Notes under the pieces: generated by a model
The model's database searches: none
What the model saw: the letters and a program-made list of their open reading frames with translations, nothing else
What the model was told of the DNA's origin: nothing
Source of the DNA: Earliella scabrosa
Lineage: Eukaryota > Basidiomycota > Agaricomycetes > Polyporales > Polyporaceae
Direction of reading: 5' to 3'
Length of the DNA: 64,000 bases
Assembly: GCA_022605405.1 (NCBI GenBank)
Contig: JABYQQ010000016.1
Location: forward strand, 186,001-250,000
Program-made: the position numbers and the translations under genes
Part shown: positions 11,204-24,488 of the stretch, piece after piece
How positions within the stretch are numbered: position 1 is the stretch's first letter
Layout of the letters: each line of letters begins with the position of its first letter

Positions 11204-12472
11204 TCCTCCCGTCAGCACGATGGTGGAGTGTACAGGGCCGAGCTGCTGATGCGCTGCGACCCATTGAATGACTCGAGGGAATTTGGAAAGGGAGGACTGA
11301 GGTGATGTCCCACCCTGACATAACACCAGCACCTTTGTAGACGTACCCAAGGTAAATTTTGTCGCATTCTGGGAATCATGGCAGTGCACAGGTGCGATCA
11401 GGCTGGAGGGAGCATGGTGGGGAAGAAGCAATAACAGAAGTTGCCTGAGGGTACCGGTGTTATTTCGATGCATCGCCTTCCATGCATATGGTCAGCTGCC
11501 TGCTCGCCGTCCAATAGCGAATGAGTACTGTCGAGGTTTCCAGACCAGTTCGGGCGGCTACTGTCGTCGATGTGGTTTTCCTGTACAGACGAGGCTATCC
11601 ACCCTGGGTCCCAAGGACCCCGCAAATAGCACAACACGGACGAACATACCGACGTTACCCATTCCCGACTCTCAACACAGGCCACCGGCGGTGCACGTCA
11701 GAAAGGAGGAGACAGCCTGAGTAAGTAGTAAGTATCCCGGCAACGTGTACTCACCTCCGGACGGGGACCACACCGAGGAACGAGAACGAGAAGAATCCGA
11801 TCGAGCTGGCATTACTCCGCGATCATATACATACTTGGTCTCAATATCGATATCATGTTACATACAGATGCAGGCAAGCAGATGGGTGATGGGCGATGGG
11901 TGATGAATGGCGATGATGGGTAAGAGATGAGCGGTGAGAAACAGAGAGGAAGAGACAGAGACAGAGAGGAAGAAACTGAGAGGAGAGACGGAGAGAAGGA
12001 AACGATCAAGAACAGAGGAGCGGGGAGGGAGCAAGAGCGGCGAACATGAACATGCACAGGAACCGATTCGATGCTACATACATGATGATTACAGCGTACA
12101 GCGTGCGTGATGTACAGCTTCCAAGACGGGGACGAGGACGAGGGCGAGAAGAGAGCGATATCGACAGGGGGCAGTAGGCGCAGCGCGCGTCAACAGATGA
12201 CGGCGGCAAACGGGGGGAGGGCGGGCAGGGCAGGGGGCACGGGCCAAGGATGTTGGGGGAGGCAGCAGGTACTGCACGAAGGCGCGAAGGGGCAAGCAAG
12301 CAGACCGGCCGCCAGAGACATGTACAGCTGAAGGGTGGGGCGACAGAGTCCAAGCATGCAAGGGTAGGGGGTAGGGTAAGCAGCGCACAGGGGGAGCAGC
12401 TCACCCGCACGATGACAAGGATAACAACAGTCCGAATTTTGACACCGAACAGTCCGAGCACGCACCCGCCGC

Positions 12473-15400
12473 TCAGTGCAGGTACTTCTCGTTCAGCGCA
12501 TGCACCTCCTTCGCGAGGTACGGCCAGTTCAGCGCACGCGCCAGCTCGAAGCACATCCGCACCTTCGTCTTCTCGTCCCCGTCGTCGCCCTCCGCCGCCG
12601 CGGCGCGTTCGCGCGCGAGCTTGATCTCCCACCCGAGCAGGTTGTACAGCAACCGCATGTTCGGCTGGATCAGCACCGACAGCCGCCGCGAGCGCACGAT
12701 GAGGTACGCATCCACAAGCGGGAGCCCGAGGTGCTTCATCACATACGCGATCTGCACCACACACCCCACGACAAACAACAAACATAAGGACTCTGGATGA
12801 AACGGGATGCGACAGCTGAACAGAGAGACGTACCGTGACCGTCGCGCTCCTCGACACGCCGACCCTGCAATGCACGAGCACCTTCCCGCCCTCCTCCCGC
12901 GCCTTGTCGATCCACTCGCATATAGGCTCCAGCTGCGGCTCGAGCGTGTCGATGCCGTCGTCGCACACCCCCTTGATGTCCAGCACCTTGATCCGGCCCT
13001 CGCGCTCCTCGATCCAGAGCGAGCCCTGCCCGCCCGGGCCCTTCCCGGGCACGAACTGCGCACCAGGGCCAGGCATCGAGCACGCGAGCGCGCCACCGTT
13101 CGCCTGCTCGAGGTGCGGCGGCGGTACGAGCGCACACTCGCCGACCGACACGACGTGCGTGATCCCGAGCGCGTGCAGCATGAACGCGTTCGAGGCGTGG
13201 TTCCTGTTCGGCCCACGGATGAGAACCACCCAACCCAGACACGCGGACAGAGCGGGGTGAAGGGAATGTACTCACAAGTTGCCAAGGTACAGGAACGGCA
13301 GGACCCGGCTTGGGAAGCTCCCATCGAACCTGGGGTCGTTGAACCATACCTGGTGGTCTCGCCATGGTGGCACCCTCGTCGGCGGCATTGTCTGCGCGCG
13401 TGGGCGTCCAGGCGTATGCTGCATCTGCGTCACAATCCCCACGTCCGCCTCCGACTCTGATCGCGACCTCAAAGGATGCACGACCGCCGCCGGAGCGCTC
13501 ACCCCAGTCTGAATGTCGGCGAGGTCATGGTTGAGAACCGGCGGATTTGCGAATGTCACCGATCGCGCGTGTCCAAGCGGCCTGCTCCAGTTCCCTGCCT
13601 CGGCCTGTGATTGACCGGCGGGCCCAAGAGAAAGGAGCATCGGACTCTGGATCTGTGTCTGGGCTGCAGCGCGGTCCTTCTCGAGGCGCGCCTCGACGCG
13701 CCTGAGCACGCCTAGGTCGCTCTGGTACACAAAGAAGCTACGACGCTTGTCGACCTGGAGGGTGAGATATGCCTCGGGTAGCGAGATCGCCCGGAGCGCC
13801 ATCAGAATGCACAGCGCGAGTACGGAAGACTCGGTGTAGCCGTCCGCGGAGTAGATCAAGATCTTCGCAGGTCGAGTCCTTAGGGGCACGGGTGCATTTG
13901 ACGTGGGACTCATGGAAACGGGGGTAGATGGTGACGAGGAAGGATGATACGTTGCTGATGTCGAACGGACGCGAGTATATTGGGCTTGAGGTGATGGCGA
14001 TGAGGGGAAGAACGATGTCGGGAAGGAACTTGGTGGTGGAAGGGAGCTGGGCATGAACGATGCGTTGGGGCTATGCCTGCTTGGAGAGTCGAACGGGTTA
14101 GACGCATGTGGGTGCAGTTGTTCGCGCGCGATCTCGTAGGTGAGCGATCCATCGACCGGCTGTATCAGCCGCTCAAGGAACTGGATGAAAGGGAGGAGGG
14201 TGTTGACGGTGAGGACGGATGAGGCAGGGGAACTGGGGAATGGAAGGTGGACGACGTGAGTAGCGTTTGGTGGTGGACGAGTCGGGATAGGATCCTTCGG
14301 GTCCACGCCGTCCATGTCCGAGACACACCGCTCGACCCATCGCTTCTCGAGGAGGCGCAGGTGCTCTTCGGCTGCGCGCAGATGGGCTGAAGTGGGGAAG
14401 GGAGCGTAGTCGTGACATTCGATGCAGAGGTCGTAACCGTAGCCCTGACCAGGGTCATTCGACCGCCAGTCGAAAGCGTCATCGTCGTCGTCGTCGCCGC
14501 GAATGGCGCGCGTACGGATACGACGGTCGGGGGGCAATGGTACGTCGTTGGAGTTGCCAAGGAAGATCTGGCCGACTGTAGGCTCCCAGTGCGAGGTCGT
14601 GTTCGAGCCGTCAAGAGAGGAAGGATCGCACCTGGACGAGTCGTCTACGATGGAGATGATCTCGGACGCCTGGGTGAGATCGCGCATCTCGTCCTTCTCG
14701 CGCTGAGCGAAGTCGATCGTGTTTGAGCGGATGAGACGAGAGAGATCGTCGACAGGCTCTCCGTGCGTGTGGGCATCGGTGCCGTCTGTATGTGCGCCGG
14801 ACACGAAGGCATCCTCTGTGCGGACTACGAGATGGGGGAGCTTCTGGACGAGCTCCTGTGCAGACGCGTCGAGCACAAAGACGTTGTACGTGACGAGGGA
14901 GTCAGGAGATGGGCACCGGGCACGACGCTCCTCGAGCTTGATCTCGACCGCCTGCTTGAACTTCTCTGCTACGGAGATGGCATGTCGCGTAAGACCGCGC
15001 GGAGAGTAGACGACAATGTCTGACAATGACGCATATATTGGCTATAACGCAAGTATGAGCGAACATATACTCAGCCGCAAACGCCCATGTATCGAATGGA
15101 GAGAGCGACGGCGACATATGCCTAGACATGATCTCACATACGTCCAGCAAGCACACCAGACTGGCGAACGCGGGAGATCAGCGACGCCTGTTCGGACCCG
15201 GGTGGGGCTCTGGTGCCACCGGGAGCCGCCGCGAGCACGTTTATGTGAAGAAACGGGTGCTTCGATGCTAGCTGACTTCGTGCAGAGCGGGACAATTAAG
15301 GCGGACGCGTGCCCCTGCTTCTCCGCGTCGACATCCGCATCCGCATCGCCCGAGATATCCGCCGACGCCACTCAACAAGGCAAGAGGACAGCACTCACCA

Positions 15401-16085
15401 CCTGGATCCCAAAGTTGCGCAGGCTGATTCCGTCCGGGATCTTCGGGTCGACAAAGACGTTCGTCAGGGTTCCATGGCCGTCTGGCCGTGTCCGTAGCAG
15501 GTCGCGCGCGCGGAAGCTCGACGTGAGGAACGACGGCTTCGTATGATGCGACGCCGAGGGAGGTATATGGGCGGCAGTGAGCGGCACGGGGGTTGGAGCG
15601 ACGGGAAGCTTCTCTAGTGGAGGGCATCCGTTGACCATGGGGCCTTCGACGGTCGGGTCGAGCTGCATGGCAACGTCTTCCTCCAGATCGGTGGGTCCGA
15701 ACGAGTCGAGAGAAGAGCTGGTCGAATAGTCGTCATCGTCGTCGTCGAGGTCGTCCACATCGCAGATGTCGTCCTCCTCGTCGTCGCACGCGACCCAGAT
15801 GAGCCCGCGGAAGCGGGGCACCTCACCTTTGGGGCGCGAGGACGCAAAGAACGCGTTCTGCTGCTCGTTGTCGCCCTCGAGGCCGTGGAGGAACGGGAAG
15901 AGGACGTGGTCCGGGGCATGGGTCGTGAGGTGCACAAAGTGGAGGTCGGAGAACTGGTCGGTGGTGAGGGCGCGAATGGGCTGATGAGGGTCGGGGCGCG
16001 TGCGGAGGACGGGGAGCGCGTCGAGGAATGATGGGGGGTAGCGGAGGCCATGGACGGTGGCGGGATCGTCGTGGGGGACGGCCAT
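12473..16085 (-). CDS. pps1: dual-specificity protein phosphatase, Pps1 type
   Basis: It is predicted to remove phosphate from Ser/Thr and Tyr of protein substrates; yeast Pps1 is linked to S-phase control. Exons on the minus strand are 16085-15399, 15041-13276, 13203-12834 and 12751-12473. The model is phase-consistent at 1033 aa. The N-terminal half carries V-P-R-F-R-G-L-I-W-V-A, an Asp-rich run, and across intron 1 the block L-R-N-F-G-I-Q-V then P-I-Y-A-S-L-S-D-I-V-V-Y, typical of fungal Pps1 relatives. The DSP domain is C-terminal: F-L-Y-L-G-N-L-N-H-A opens it, and the P-loop HCRVGVSRS gives Cys about 930 and the Arg of HCX5R. The next conserved part is Y-L-I-V-R-S-R-R-L. The middle (about residues 550-620) is Ser/Pro-rich and disordered. 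The start at 16085 suits a CC-ATG-G context. Intron 1 is unusually long (357 nt); the others are 72 and 82 nt. Confidence 0.85.
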
Positions 16086-19000
16086 GGCGATGGGGGGCGG
16101 GGTCGGAGATGGAGATGGCTGGAGGTGAGGAGGAGGGAGATAGAGGGCAGAATAAGGTTGGAGAAGAGAGTTGAGAGAGGCGTTGTGTTTGTTTGATACG
16201 GTGCTAGGAAGAGAGAGGGATTGGCCGACCCGGACACCTGGCCTGAGCCCACTTGCGCGAAGGCGAGCGCAGCAGAGGCCGTTGTTGTCTTTGGCCCTCT
16301 CCGTCCCCGTAGCCGCCCATCGACTGTCCATTTCATATTCCAATCTCAGATCCCCGATCGTCCCTTATCTCCTCCCGCCTCCCGCCCCGCCCGCCTTCTT
16401 CCGCCAAATCCTCCGTCGCGGCCCTCGACGTCCTCCCACTCGCCCGCCGTGCCCACTGCCCGCACGGAAACGACGCGCGCAGCTGCGCCAGGAATACCGC
16501 CCAGCCCCGGGCGCACTCCCATGGCCCGCTCGCAGTTCTCCTCGCGCGAGGCTTCTCTCTCGCACGGCCGCACCCCATGATCACATTCTTTGCCTATCCG
16601 GTCGCGAGCCACTGCACCGGGCGGCGGCCCAGGCCTTCCCACAGCCTTGGATCCTTCACACCCGTTCTGGGGTAGCGTTGGGCGGTGTCGACCCCATCAC
16701 GCCACCCGCCTTACCGCTTCTGGACCGGCGCCAGTCCTCGTCCAGATTTGCCACCGAGGCCGCTCCGTCACGGTGCGTCATGGGCCTCCGCCGGCCTCCC
16801 TCCTGCGCGCCGGCCCCGACCCCTCCGGCGTTCGCACTTCCTCTTTTGCACGCGTCTCGACGCCGCGCGCTGACACGGATTGACTTTGCTGGGCTTCGGG
16901 CGAGATTCGCTGTCTGTCTGGCTAGCGACCCGACGATCGCGACGACGAGCATCGGACACGACACGGACGCAAGCACGCAAGAGCGCGAGGCGTGATCCTA
17001 CGCTGCGTCGTGCGCGTGCAGGTGGTGCTCCTCTCCTCTCCACTTCGTCTGTTGCTCTCCTTCACGCTGGAATTCCCCGCTCCACGCCCGCCCATCCACT
17101 GTCCGCCTGATGATTGTCGTCCCCCGCCGCTCCTCTATCCGAAGTCTCAGAACTCCCCGACCCTGACAACCACTCCATCCCATCCGCCGCGATGGTTCCT
17201 GCCGCATACAACCTTCCTCTCACGCTCTCGGACGTCTCTCAAGCGTTGGCGAGGACTCTATGGGCTCGGGAGTTGTCGAAGGAGTCGGATGGGACCCCAT
17301 GACGTCCTCGAGGCTGCACGCGACGTGTCCGCCTCGACGCCAACGGTGAGTGCCGTGGTTATCCTCGTACACTTGTCGGTGTATGTAGCGTCCCCGAGCA
17401 ATACGATCCCGTACATCTCCATCCTGTCTCCATCTCTCTCCGTCGTCCGATGCTGGCACCAAGACGCGCCCAAGGCGGAAGCAACTTCCATGAACCGCCA
17501 CGATCGCGCACAGCAGCAGCCCCCGCCCTCGAAGCGATCGGTGGTGACGACCGGGGTGCACAACGATGTCCGCAGCCTTTATCTGCACGCACGCTTGATA
17601 CACTTGGCACCCCCCTCCACCGCTCGCGTCTGGGATGGAGCGGCAACAGTTGCCAGTTGGCATCCGCGCCCGAGCGTGCTGTGTCGCCCTGGGACCTGAC
17701 TTGCGCCGTGCATTACGGTACGTCGTCACCTAGATTTTTATCGCTTCTATTCTCGTCCTCATCTCAAGCCCATGAACGTGGCGGACCACGCAGGCCTTCT
17801 TGCTGGTTCGAACACCCATCCAAGAGGGTTATATCGGCCGAAGAAGCCCGCGTGTGGCATACGAGGAACGCGGAAGGACATACACGAGCAAACGAGGTCG
17901 TCGCATCCGCACTATCCTCCCGCCGAAGCTTCAGCCTCACTCCCCGGCCGCTGAAGGGCTCACGATCGGCGCTTGGCAGTGACGACAGACCGCCGCAGTC
18001 TCGTCGATAGATCTAAGTTTGTTGTCCCGGCGTACACGCTATGTGCTGGGAATACGCCATCCGAGGCGATCGTGAGGCAGAGAGGCACTTGCGCACAAGA
18101 AGGTCAAGAACGGCACATTCATCACACACGAACACGCCTCAAACGCGCGCATGCAAACTCCAAGCAGCCACCGACAGATAGCACATCGATCTCTATCCAC
18201 ACCTCGCTATATGCGCGCGCGTAATCACTGCCTTGGGCGGGTGAACAGAGACAGTAAGTACGCCAACCAGTGCATGCCACCTACGCTTTGGGCCGCTAAT
18301 CTTAGCTTAAACTCCTGTTACTAGCGCGTCCCGGTCAGCTGGTGAACCACCTCCGCGATCCATTCCAGCGCACCTGAGGCCTGAGCCGATCCCCGGGGCC
18401 TGCCGTCTCGCATCCGTGGTCACGCCGCCGCCACCAGCTGGACGTCCCGCTCCTCTCGATTACGGGGAAGAGGCTTGTCGCTCGCGTCGCCGCGCCGCTC
18501 GGAGGCAAGGAGCTCGAGGTATGCACATACACGTCGCTCCCGCTCCTTTCCGCCTATGCAGCACCGGGACGGTGTCCTCTGTCTCACCCTCGGTTCGAGC
18601 TTTCCAATCCCCGCGGGGGTGACCCGCCGGAATGGAGACTTGTCCGCGCGTGGGTATGGTCGCGCGGTCATGTACTGGAGAAGGCCCGGCCTGAAGCCGG
18701 CCATCCAAGCGCGTTTGCGTTCGGGCATTCGGGCATTCAGGGGCGGGAGGCGCGGGCCCGCCGATCGCGCAATTGAGCTTGAGCTAGAGGATTTCGTTTG
18801 GCACGTTCTAGCGTGCGCCCTCCGTCGTCGATCGCGACGAGTGACGGCTGCGGGGAGCGCAAGCGCAAGCTTTTGACGTGAGATTAGGGGCGGGTCGGGG
18901 GACCCCTCGGGATCTCACGTACGGTTGATGAGACAGGCGGTCTACCAGTCGCCGGCGTATCTGAAGCTTGGTTATCCGGCGTGGAGGAGGAGCGGTGGCT

Positions 19001-21964
19001 GGTTAATGCAGAGAGGCGAGCGCGCCTCCGACGTCGGAGTGTGCGCGCGCCAAGCACTCGGGGAGCGTGCTTCGAGCTGCCGGTCTTGTTCACGTTCGTT
19101 CTTCTCACCTCTCTCACCTCTCTCTCGTTACCCAGCTGGCCTCGTGGCGCACGGCGACGGCTGGCGGCCGCGCGACTCGGAATCAGATGGCGTCGGACGT
19201 CCAACGGGCAGGGCTCAGGATTGAAGGTATGTACCACGGGTGCGTGCTTCCATGTCTCGCAGAGTTGGACGGTGGGCCCTTCGCGCGTTCGGTGTGTTGG
19301 GAAGCGGCGGGCTTCGGCCTTGCGTCTGTTCGCTTCGGATAGGAGCATCGCGCCGTTCACCGTCAGCTGTCCTCTCTCTCTTTCTCTCTCTTTCGTGAGG
19401 CGCTTGACTGGGTGCCTGGGTCGCTGGGGGCGAGAGCGTCGCGTCCGGTGGATGTATGCGCATGCACATGCGGCTCTGGCGGGGCGGGGCGGGATGGGGC
19501 GGGATGGGGCGGGATGGGATGGGGCCCGTGCGAGCCCGCAGCGCAGAGAGGCTCAAGCTTCAGGCAGCAGTCTCTGAATCGTGCGGGGCGGCAAGCTCAG
19601 GGTTAACGTTGAGGATTTGTGTGCGTTCCTCCTCCCTCACCTTCCCTCCCTCCGTCTCTCCCTCTCTCTTTCTCTATTGCGCGCTCGTGATTCTGCGATT
19701 CCGTGCGGCCGCTGCTCGCTCTGGCTGGCGTCATGGGCCCCGTTCTTCCCGGCGTTCCTCGCTTCCTTGCTGTACGCTCCCCTGCTTCCTCCATTCCTGC
19801 TCGTTCTCTTTCCCCCGCGTTCGGGACCTTTCGCGGCGAGCTCAGTTCAGGGCAGGTGGACGCGGATGACCGTTGAATGTTGGTTGTTTGAATGTTGAGG
19901 TCATCTTACGGCCTGACCACACTTCGGGATCCGCCTACTGTGCGACCTGGCGGTGAAGGGACCCAGGTACCTTACTGACCAGAACGTTCGTAAGGCCTCG
20001 AGGCCTTGAGGTGCAGGGGCGCGTGGCCGTGCACGCGCGCAGATGCTTCCCTAGCCAGTCTGGCAGCTTCCCGAACATACTCGCTGGCAGGTGGCTGCGT
20101 CGCTGAGTCAGGAGCACGGGATCAAGGGGGTCAGGCTACCGTACACCTCCCAGCCTCGAGGCGTTCGTCCCTGCTCATGCTCGTGTTCACTCTGTCACGA
20201 ATCACGATCACGCGTCCGGAGCGAGACTTGGAAGTTCCAGCGCAGGGTTAATTTGCGCGATGAGATACCCACGCAGGCTGCCTCGTGGCCTGGGGGCTGA
20301 CGTCGACCGCGCCTGCGTGTGGTAGGCGGCGCCCCACCCGACCACATACATACTCATCTTGTTCGACGTTTCGCGTAGTGCCGAAGTCGGGGCTATGCTG
20401 CACCGGGGAGGGCTGGCAGTGGCGCGCTCGGACAGGGATCTTCTCCGATGGAGTGGGAGTTTGTGAGTTCGTGCCTTGGGCGAACGGGCGACTGGTGGAT
20501 CCGTCGCAGAGCGAGGAAGAGATGCGGGAGGTTTGCGTTTGGCGTTTGGGCGTTTCGGGTGTCTTCGAAGTCCTGGTTCTGGTCTGATTAGCCTGCGTTG
20601 GGAGATGTCGCGGGCTTTGAGAGACGTTAGAAGGTTGGGTGCGGTTCGGCGCTGAGAGTCTTGCGGGTGGTTGTCGTAAGATCGTAGTTCAGACAGCGGT
20701 GGATTGCAACTCCGCGCCTTAAGGTAGTAGGTGAGATCGGTCTCATTCCATCCCGGTGGAGGAGAATGACACCCAGTTTTGCGCAGCAGTGGACGTTGAA
20801 CTGAATGCATGCTGGGCGGTGGGAGGGTGCGTAGAGATGGATCTGGACGCGTGCTTATCTGCCTATGGCCTCCGATGTCTGCAATCTCGGGCGCGTATTG
20901 CTGTTCACGGAAAAGAGGGCGACCACGGAGCTCGACTCGGAGGAGCGTGACCGGGCTGTCGGATGGACCCTGTTCTTCTTCTGGCTTCGGGAGCCGGACA
21001 CGACGAGGACCTGTACATAAGCACTGATCAGATCCGCGATGTGAGGTGTGCGGAATCGTGTACGTACGTGTTGCTTACGATATACGAGACACAGTCTGAC
21101 AGGTGTACATACGTACCTTTGCGACTTGTCGGAATCCGAGCTCTGGATTATCGAGTATCCAGATCAACGAATCAGCAATCGCAGTCGACCGAGGGGGCAA
21201 TTGGCAACGCTACGACCCCATCATAGGAGGATCAAGATTGTCGACTCGTCTGTGTCGACCGAATACTTCGACCTCGGGGGCGCAGGGACTACACGCGACC
21301 AAAGTCTAGACAAGAAGCCCGCGCACGAGCATCCGCCGGGTCCCCGTTTGATGAAGGGGGAGCACTGCAAAGTGCGAGACGGTTCATCCTGCGGACGTAC
21401 GCCTGTCAGATTCAGTACCTTCCCGGTCTCTCCTCGCCGGTGTCGGTCTCGTGCGCAGAGCTCTCACCCTGGATCATGGTATAAGAACCCTTGAGTGCAT
21501 TTCCGCAAGGAACCATCGCACGCGTGCGTTGCGGGAGGAGCAGCCCCGTTGCCTGCTGCACTGCAGACAGGTACATACCACGGTTAGTGTTGGACGAGCG
21601 CGGGCCTGTGCGATCGTGTGCTATATGGCTCAGTGTTTTGTAGTCAGCCTGACATGAGGGAGATCAAGTTCACAGCAGCCCTCTACGTAGCACTCACCCA
21701 CCGACTCTGAGGCCACTTCATCCCCTAATAAGATGTTGTGCAAAGGAGAGATTCAACACAGTGGGCGTGACGACACACCGGGACGAGACGTGGTGAGCGC
21801 TTGATTTATTTGCCCATCTGATGCGGCTTGTCCGCAGACCACCACTGAATTTGACAACATGTTTGTTCTTGACGCTTTCTACCATCTCTGTTCGAATGCT
21901 GACGACTGTTTCCCCACATTCATTGTACCGCTGCGCATCTAGTATCTAGCAACTCCGATCGTGA
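16086..21964. other. 5.9-kb gene-poor, GC-rich stretch
   Basis: The first part is the promoter side of the phosphatase. Long open frames exist (for example 16171-16995 plus, 17220-17729 minus), but their composition is Arg/Pro/Ser-rich, as expected of chance frames in GC-rich DNA. A fragment at 17114-17302 plus (containing L-T-L-S-D-V-S-Q-A-L-A-R-T-L-W) looks the most protein-like, and a nearby frame ends at a GTGAGT at 17345, but I could not close a spliced gene. From 18 to 21.9 kb I see nothing I can support. Confidence 0.4.
19479..19526 (+). repeat. G-rich 10-bp tandem repeat
   Basis: About four units of GGGGCGGGAT in a row, with many separate runs of three or four G. The plus strand could form a G-quadruplex. 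Confidence 0.8.
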
Positions 21965-21974
21965 TGCTCCAGGA

Positions 21975-22347
21975 GGACCCCTGTCATTCCCTATAAGAGG
22001 CCGTCCGAAAGTCCGGACGGCGCTTAGCGATTTTGGCCATCAGGATGGCCGAAAGTCCGGACGTGGAGGGTCAAAAATGGGGTTTGGGCCGGGTGAAAGT
22101 CCGGACACCAGGGCCTGGAGAACGACCCTACAGGCGCTAAACGAGAGGATGGCATGGAGGCGCCGGGGCGACCGGGCGCTAGACGCCTATATTTGGTAAT
22201 TTTTTGAAGCCGACCCCGAAAGTCCGGACACCCCACGGACCCAGCCAGTCCGGAAGTCCGGACACAAAGTCCAAAAGTCGTCCGGACATGGAGGGCCTGA
22301 TTTCGGGCGTCTATCGGCCGGCCTCTTATAGGGAATGACAGGGGTCC
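21975..22347. mobile_element. MITE with 29-bp perfect TIRs and 10-bp TSD
   Basis: This 373-bp element has perfect 29-bp terminal inverted repeats (21975-22003 and 22319-22347; ends GGACCCCTGTCATTCC). It is flanked by an exact 10-bp direct repeat TGCTCCAGGA (21965-21974 and 22348-22357). A target duplication of 9-11 bp is typical of Mutator-like elements, so a MULE-derived non-autonomous element is the best guess. The inside has no ORF worth calling, but carries about six copies of GTCCGGAC, mostly preceded by AAA, which may be subterminal transposase-binding sites. Confidence 0.88.
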
Positions 22348-22357
22348 TGCTCCAGGA

Positions 22358-24488
22358 CGCTCTTCAGGCTCAACAGCCGACGGAGCGCATCTCGGTGCGC
22401 ATATACTCTGTTTGATCTAGCGTCGCCAGTCTCGAGTGTTGATCTGTGTATTCCAGGGTGCATCTTGGGCCCTGGCACATTCACCTCCACCTGGCCGCGA
22501 GCCTCGAGGCAAGCCCAGTCTTCTGCGCCCCTCGCGCAAGGCAGCCCGGTCTCCTATCCGAGTTCGCCCTCCCGCCCGCTCGACCCATACGGTGGAACGC
22601 ACATCCCGGTCCTGTCCATGGCGGAAAAGCTCTCACACACTCATGTCGATCCGGACACGCCACCCTGCGCCCATCGCACCAGCCCAGCATTTCGCAGCAG
22701 GTGGCGCATTCGTGCAGATCGTGGGTGCCGTTGGGCGGCGGACCAGCCAGATGATGGTGGAGTGCGCAGGTCTGGTCGTGCGGGATGCTGTTGAGGTCAG
22801 CCCCCTTTGGCAGAAGCCAGTCGTCGACATTGGGTGGACTGCCTCAGGCCTGTCTGCCGCCGCCGGCACTGGCCAATACTAGTACTCCGGAGTGCTGGGT
22901 TGCAAACGTCTCTTCTTTCATCAGCCCTCTGGCCTCAGGATCCTATAGGCTATAGCACTCAGGACATCCGGGAACCTTCAAAGGATGCATTCATTCGCGC
23001 CGAGGATTCTTACTGCCCCCGCAGCTGTAACAGTAGGCTTCGGCGAATCATCCGCCGCTCGGACATAGTGCAACACCCCCATTACGATCGGCAAGCCAAT
23101 CCCCAAACACTTAGGGTACGGCCAGGGAGGTCCTCTTTCTGGAGACGGAGGCTTTTACCACGGCCGTGACCATATGCGTCTACGGACATCAGGAGTGGCG
23201 ATCATTAGTGCTCCTCGCGGCAGGCGTGCGGCTCGAGTTCGCGGATTGATATACCTCATACTGGCCACGATCGAAACACCCGCTCTGAGACTACGCTTGG
23301 GCATGGGACGAGGGAGAGGTGAGAGGTGAGAGAGCCGATACATTGCACCCGCATCGCCGTCACCGCGCACCCCACATTCTCCCGATGCTCCACTACTCGC
23401 CCTCTGCTGACCGCGCTCCTCACCGTTTCCCCGCTCAGGTAGCTGCTGTCTAGGTCTTCCTCCTGCTGCGCCCGCTCATCCTCTTGGCCCTTCCGCTGCG
23501 TTCCCTCCAATTGCAGCTCGTTCTCTGCAGGTCATTTCGCTAGAAGCTAGAAGACCAGAAGCGCTTCATTCCTCGTATTCGAACACCCATTCCCGCTCAA
23601 GAGCACTCTCCGCATGTTCGCACCGAGTCTCCGGATGTACTTGACCTCGTGTTGTCGGTGTGACGACATGAGGCGGTCATCTCTGAGCTAGCTGCACTCA
23701 AGATAGCCTTGAGACGCACTCACAAGATCTTATCGCGACCGCGATCATGGGTCATGACGATACGCACGCCTCTCGGGACGTACCCTATGTCGGTGCGCAA
23801 GCCGCCCTCAATAGACAACAGTCAACCTTCGTTGTCCTCGATGCTATCCCACCTGGTCACCGACTACTGTTCGCCGACGGTAAGGCACGTAATCCAGATC
23901 ATGCGACTCGCCAACCACGAGCGACGGCGCATGCGTCCAATACGCTTGTAATGCTCCGTCGCGTCGCCCATCTTATGTTCTGATTACCTCATCATGCGCA
24001 CCTTCGAGTACCCTACTCATGTTTCCCCGCAGAACACATCGCAGGAAACACGTTCCGACCTCTCCCATCCGCGGACCTCCTGTGGCGTGCGTTCGCTGGC
24101 TTTGGCTTGCGCTCAAACACCAGCATGCTCTCGAGTCCCAACCTGAATCCTAACACCGGCCCCCCTCTCGCCCGCTCAGCACCAGCACACTCATTCACTT
24201 CGCTCGAGTGGGCAGAGTGGATCGCTGCTCCTCGGACTCGGACTCGGCGAGCCTGAAGCGCAGGGGCCACCTCAGCAGCAGACCGGTGCCCAAGTTCCCT
24301 CTCAGGCGCAAGCGCACCTCCATGCGCACACGCGCGGCGCGCGGACAGCACGGGTCGTCTCGCTGTCGGTCCTCCTCCCGCGTCTTCCCTCCACCTCTCC
24401 CGAAGACACCCTCGAACCCTGCGCTGCTCGCCGGCGCATAAATTCTCGCGACGATCCTGCTGCGTCTCCCTCTCTTTCCTCAGCACTC
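22358..24488. other. gene-poor stretch upstream of HSP20-like gene
   Basis: I find no convincing gene. Overlapping frames in all three plus-strand phases at 22436-22882 have similar length, which argues for chance. The last few hundred bases hold CT-rich sequence and are probably the promoter of the next gene. Confidence 0.4.

Larger units (their letters stand above)
9149..12472. other. long gene-poor stretch
   Basis: Except for the weak model at 9808-10318, I find no supportable gene here. On the minus strand at 11037-11473 there are frames rich in Gly or Ala, but they are driven by the CCG triplet run and I do not call them. The purine-rich GA tract at 11935-12010 and the sequence up to 12472 should be 3' flank of the phosphatase gene. 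Confidence 0.4.

Noticed and set aside
11037..11473. Gly-rich and Ala-rich minus-strand ORFs
   Set aside because: Their character comes from the CCG triplet run at 11170-11203; no supporting splice signals or homology.
16171..16995. 274-codon open frame on plus strand
   Set aside because: The composition is Arg/Pro/Ala-rich in every frame here, with no motif and several equally long overlapping frames; chance in GC-rich DNA.
22436..22882. three overlapping plus-strand ORFs of about 100-150 codons
   Set aside because: All three frames are open to a similar length, with no motif or promoter; best explained by composition.
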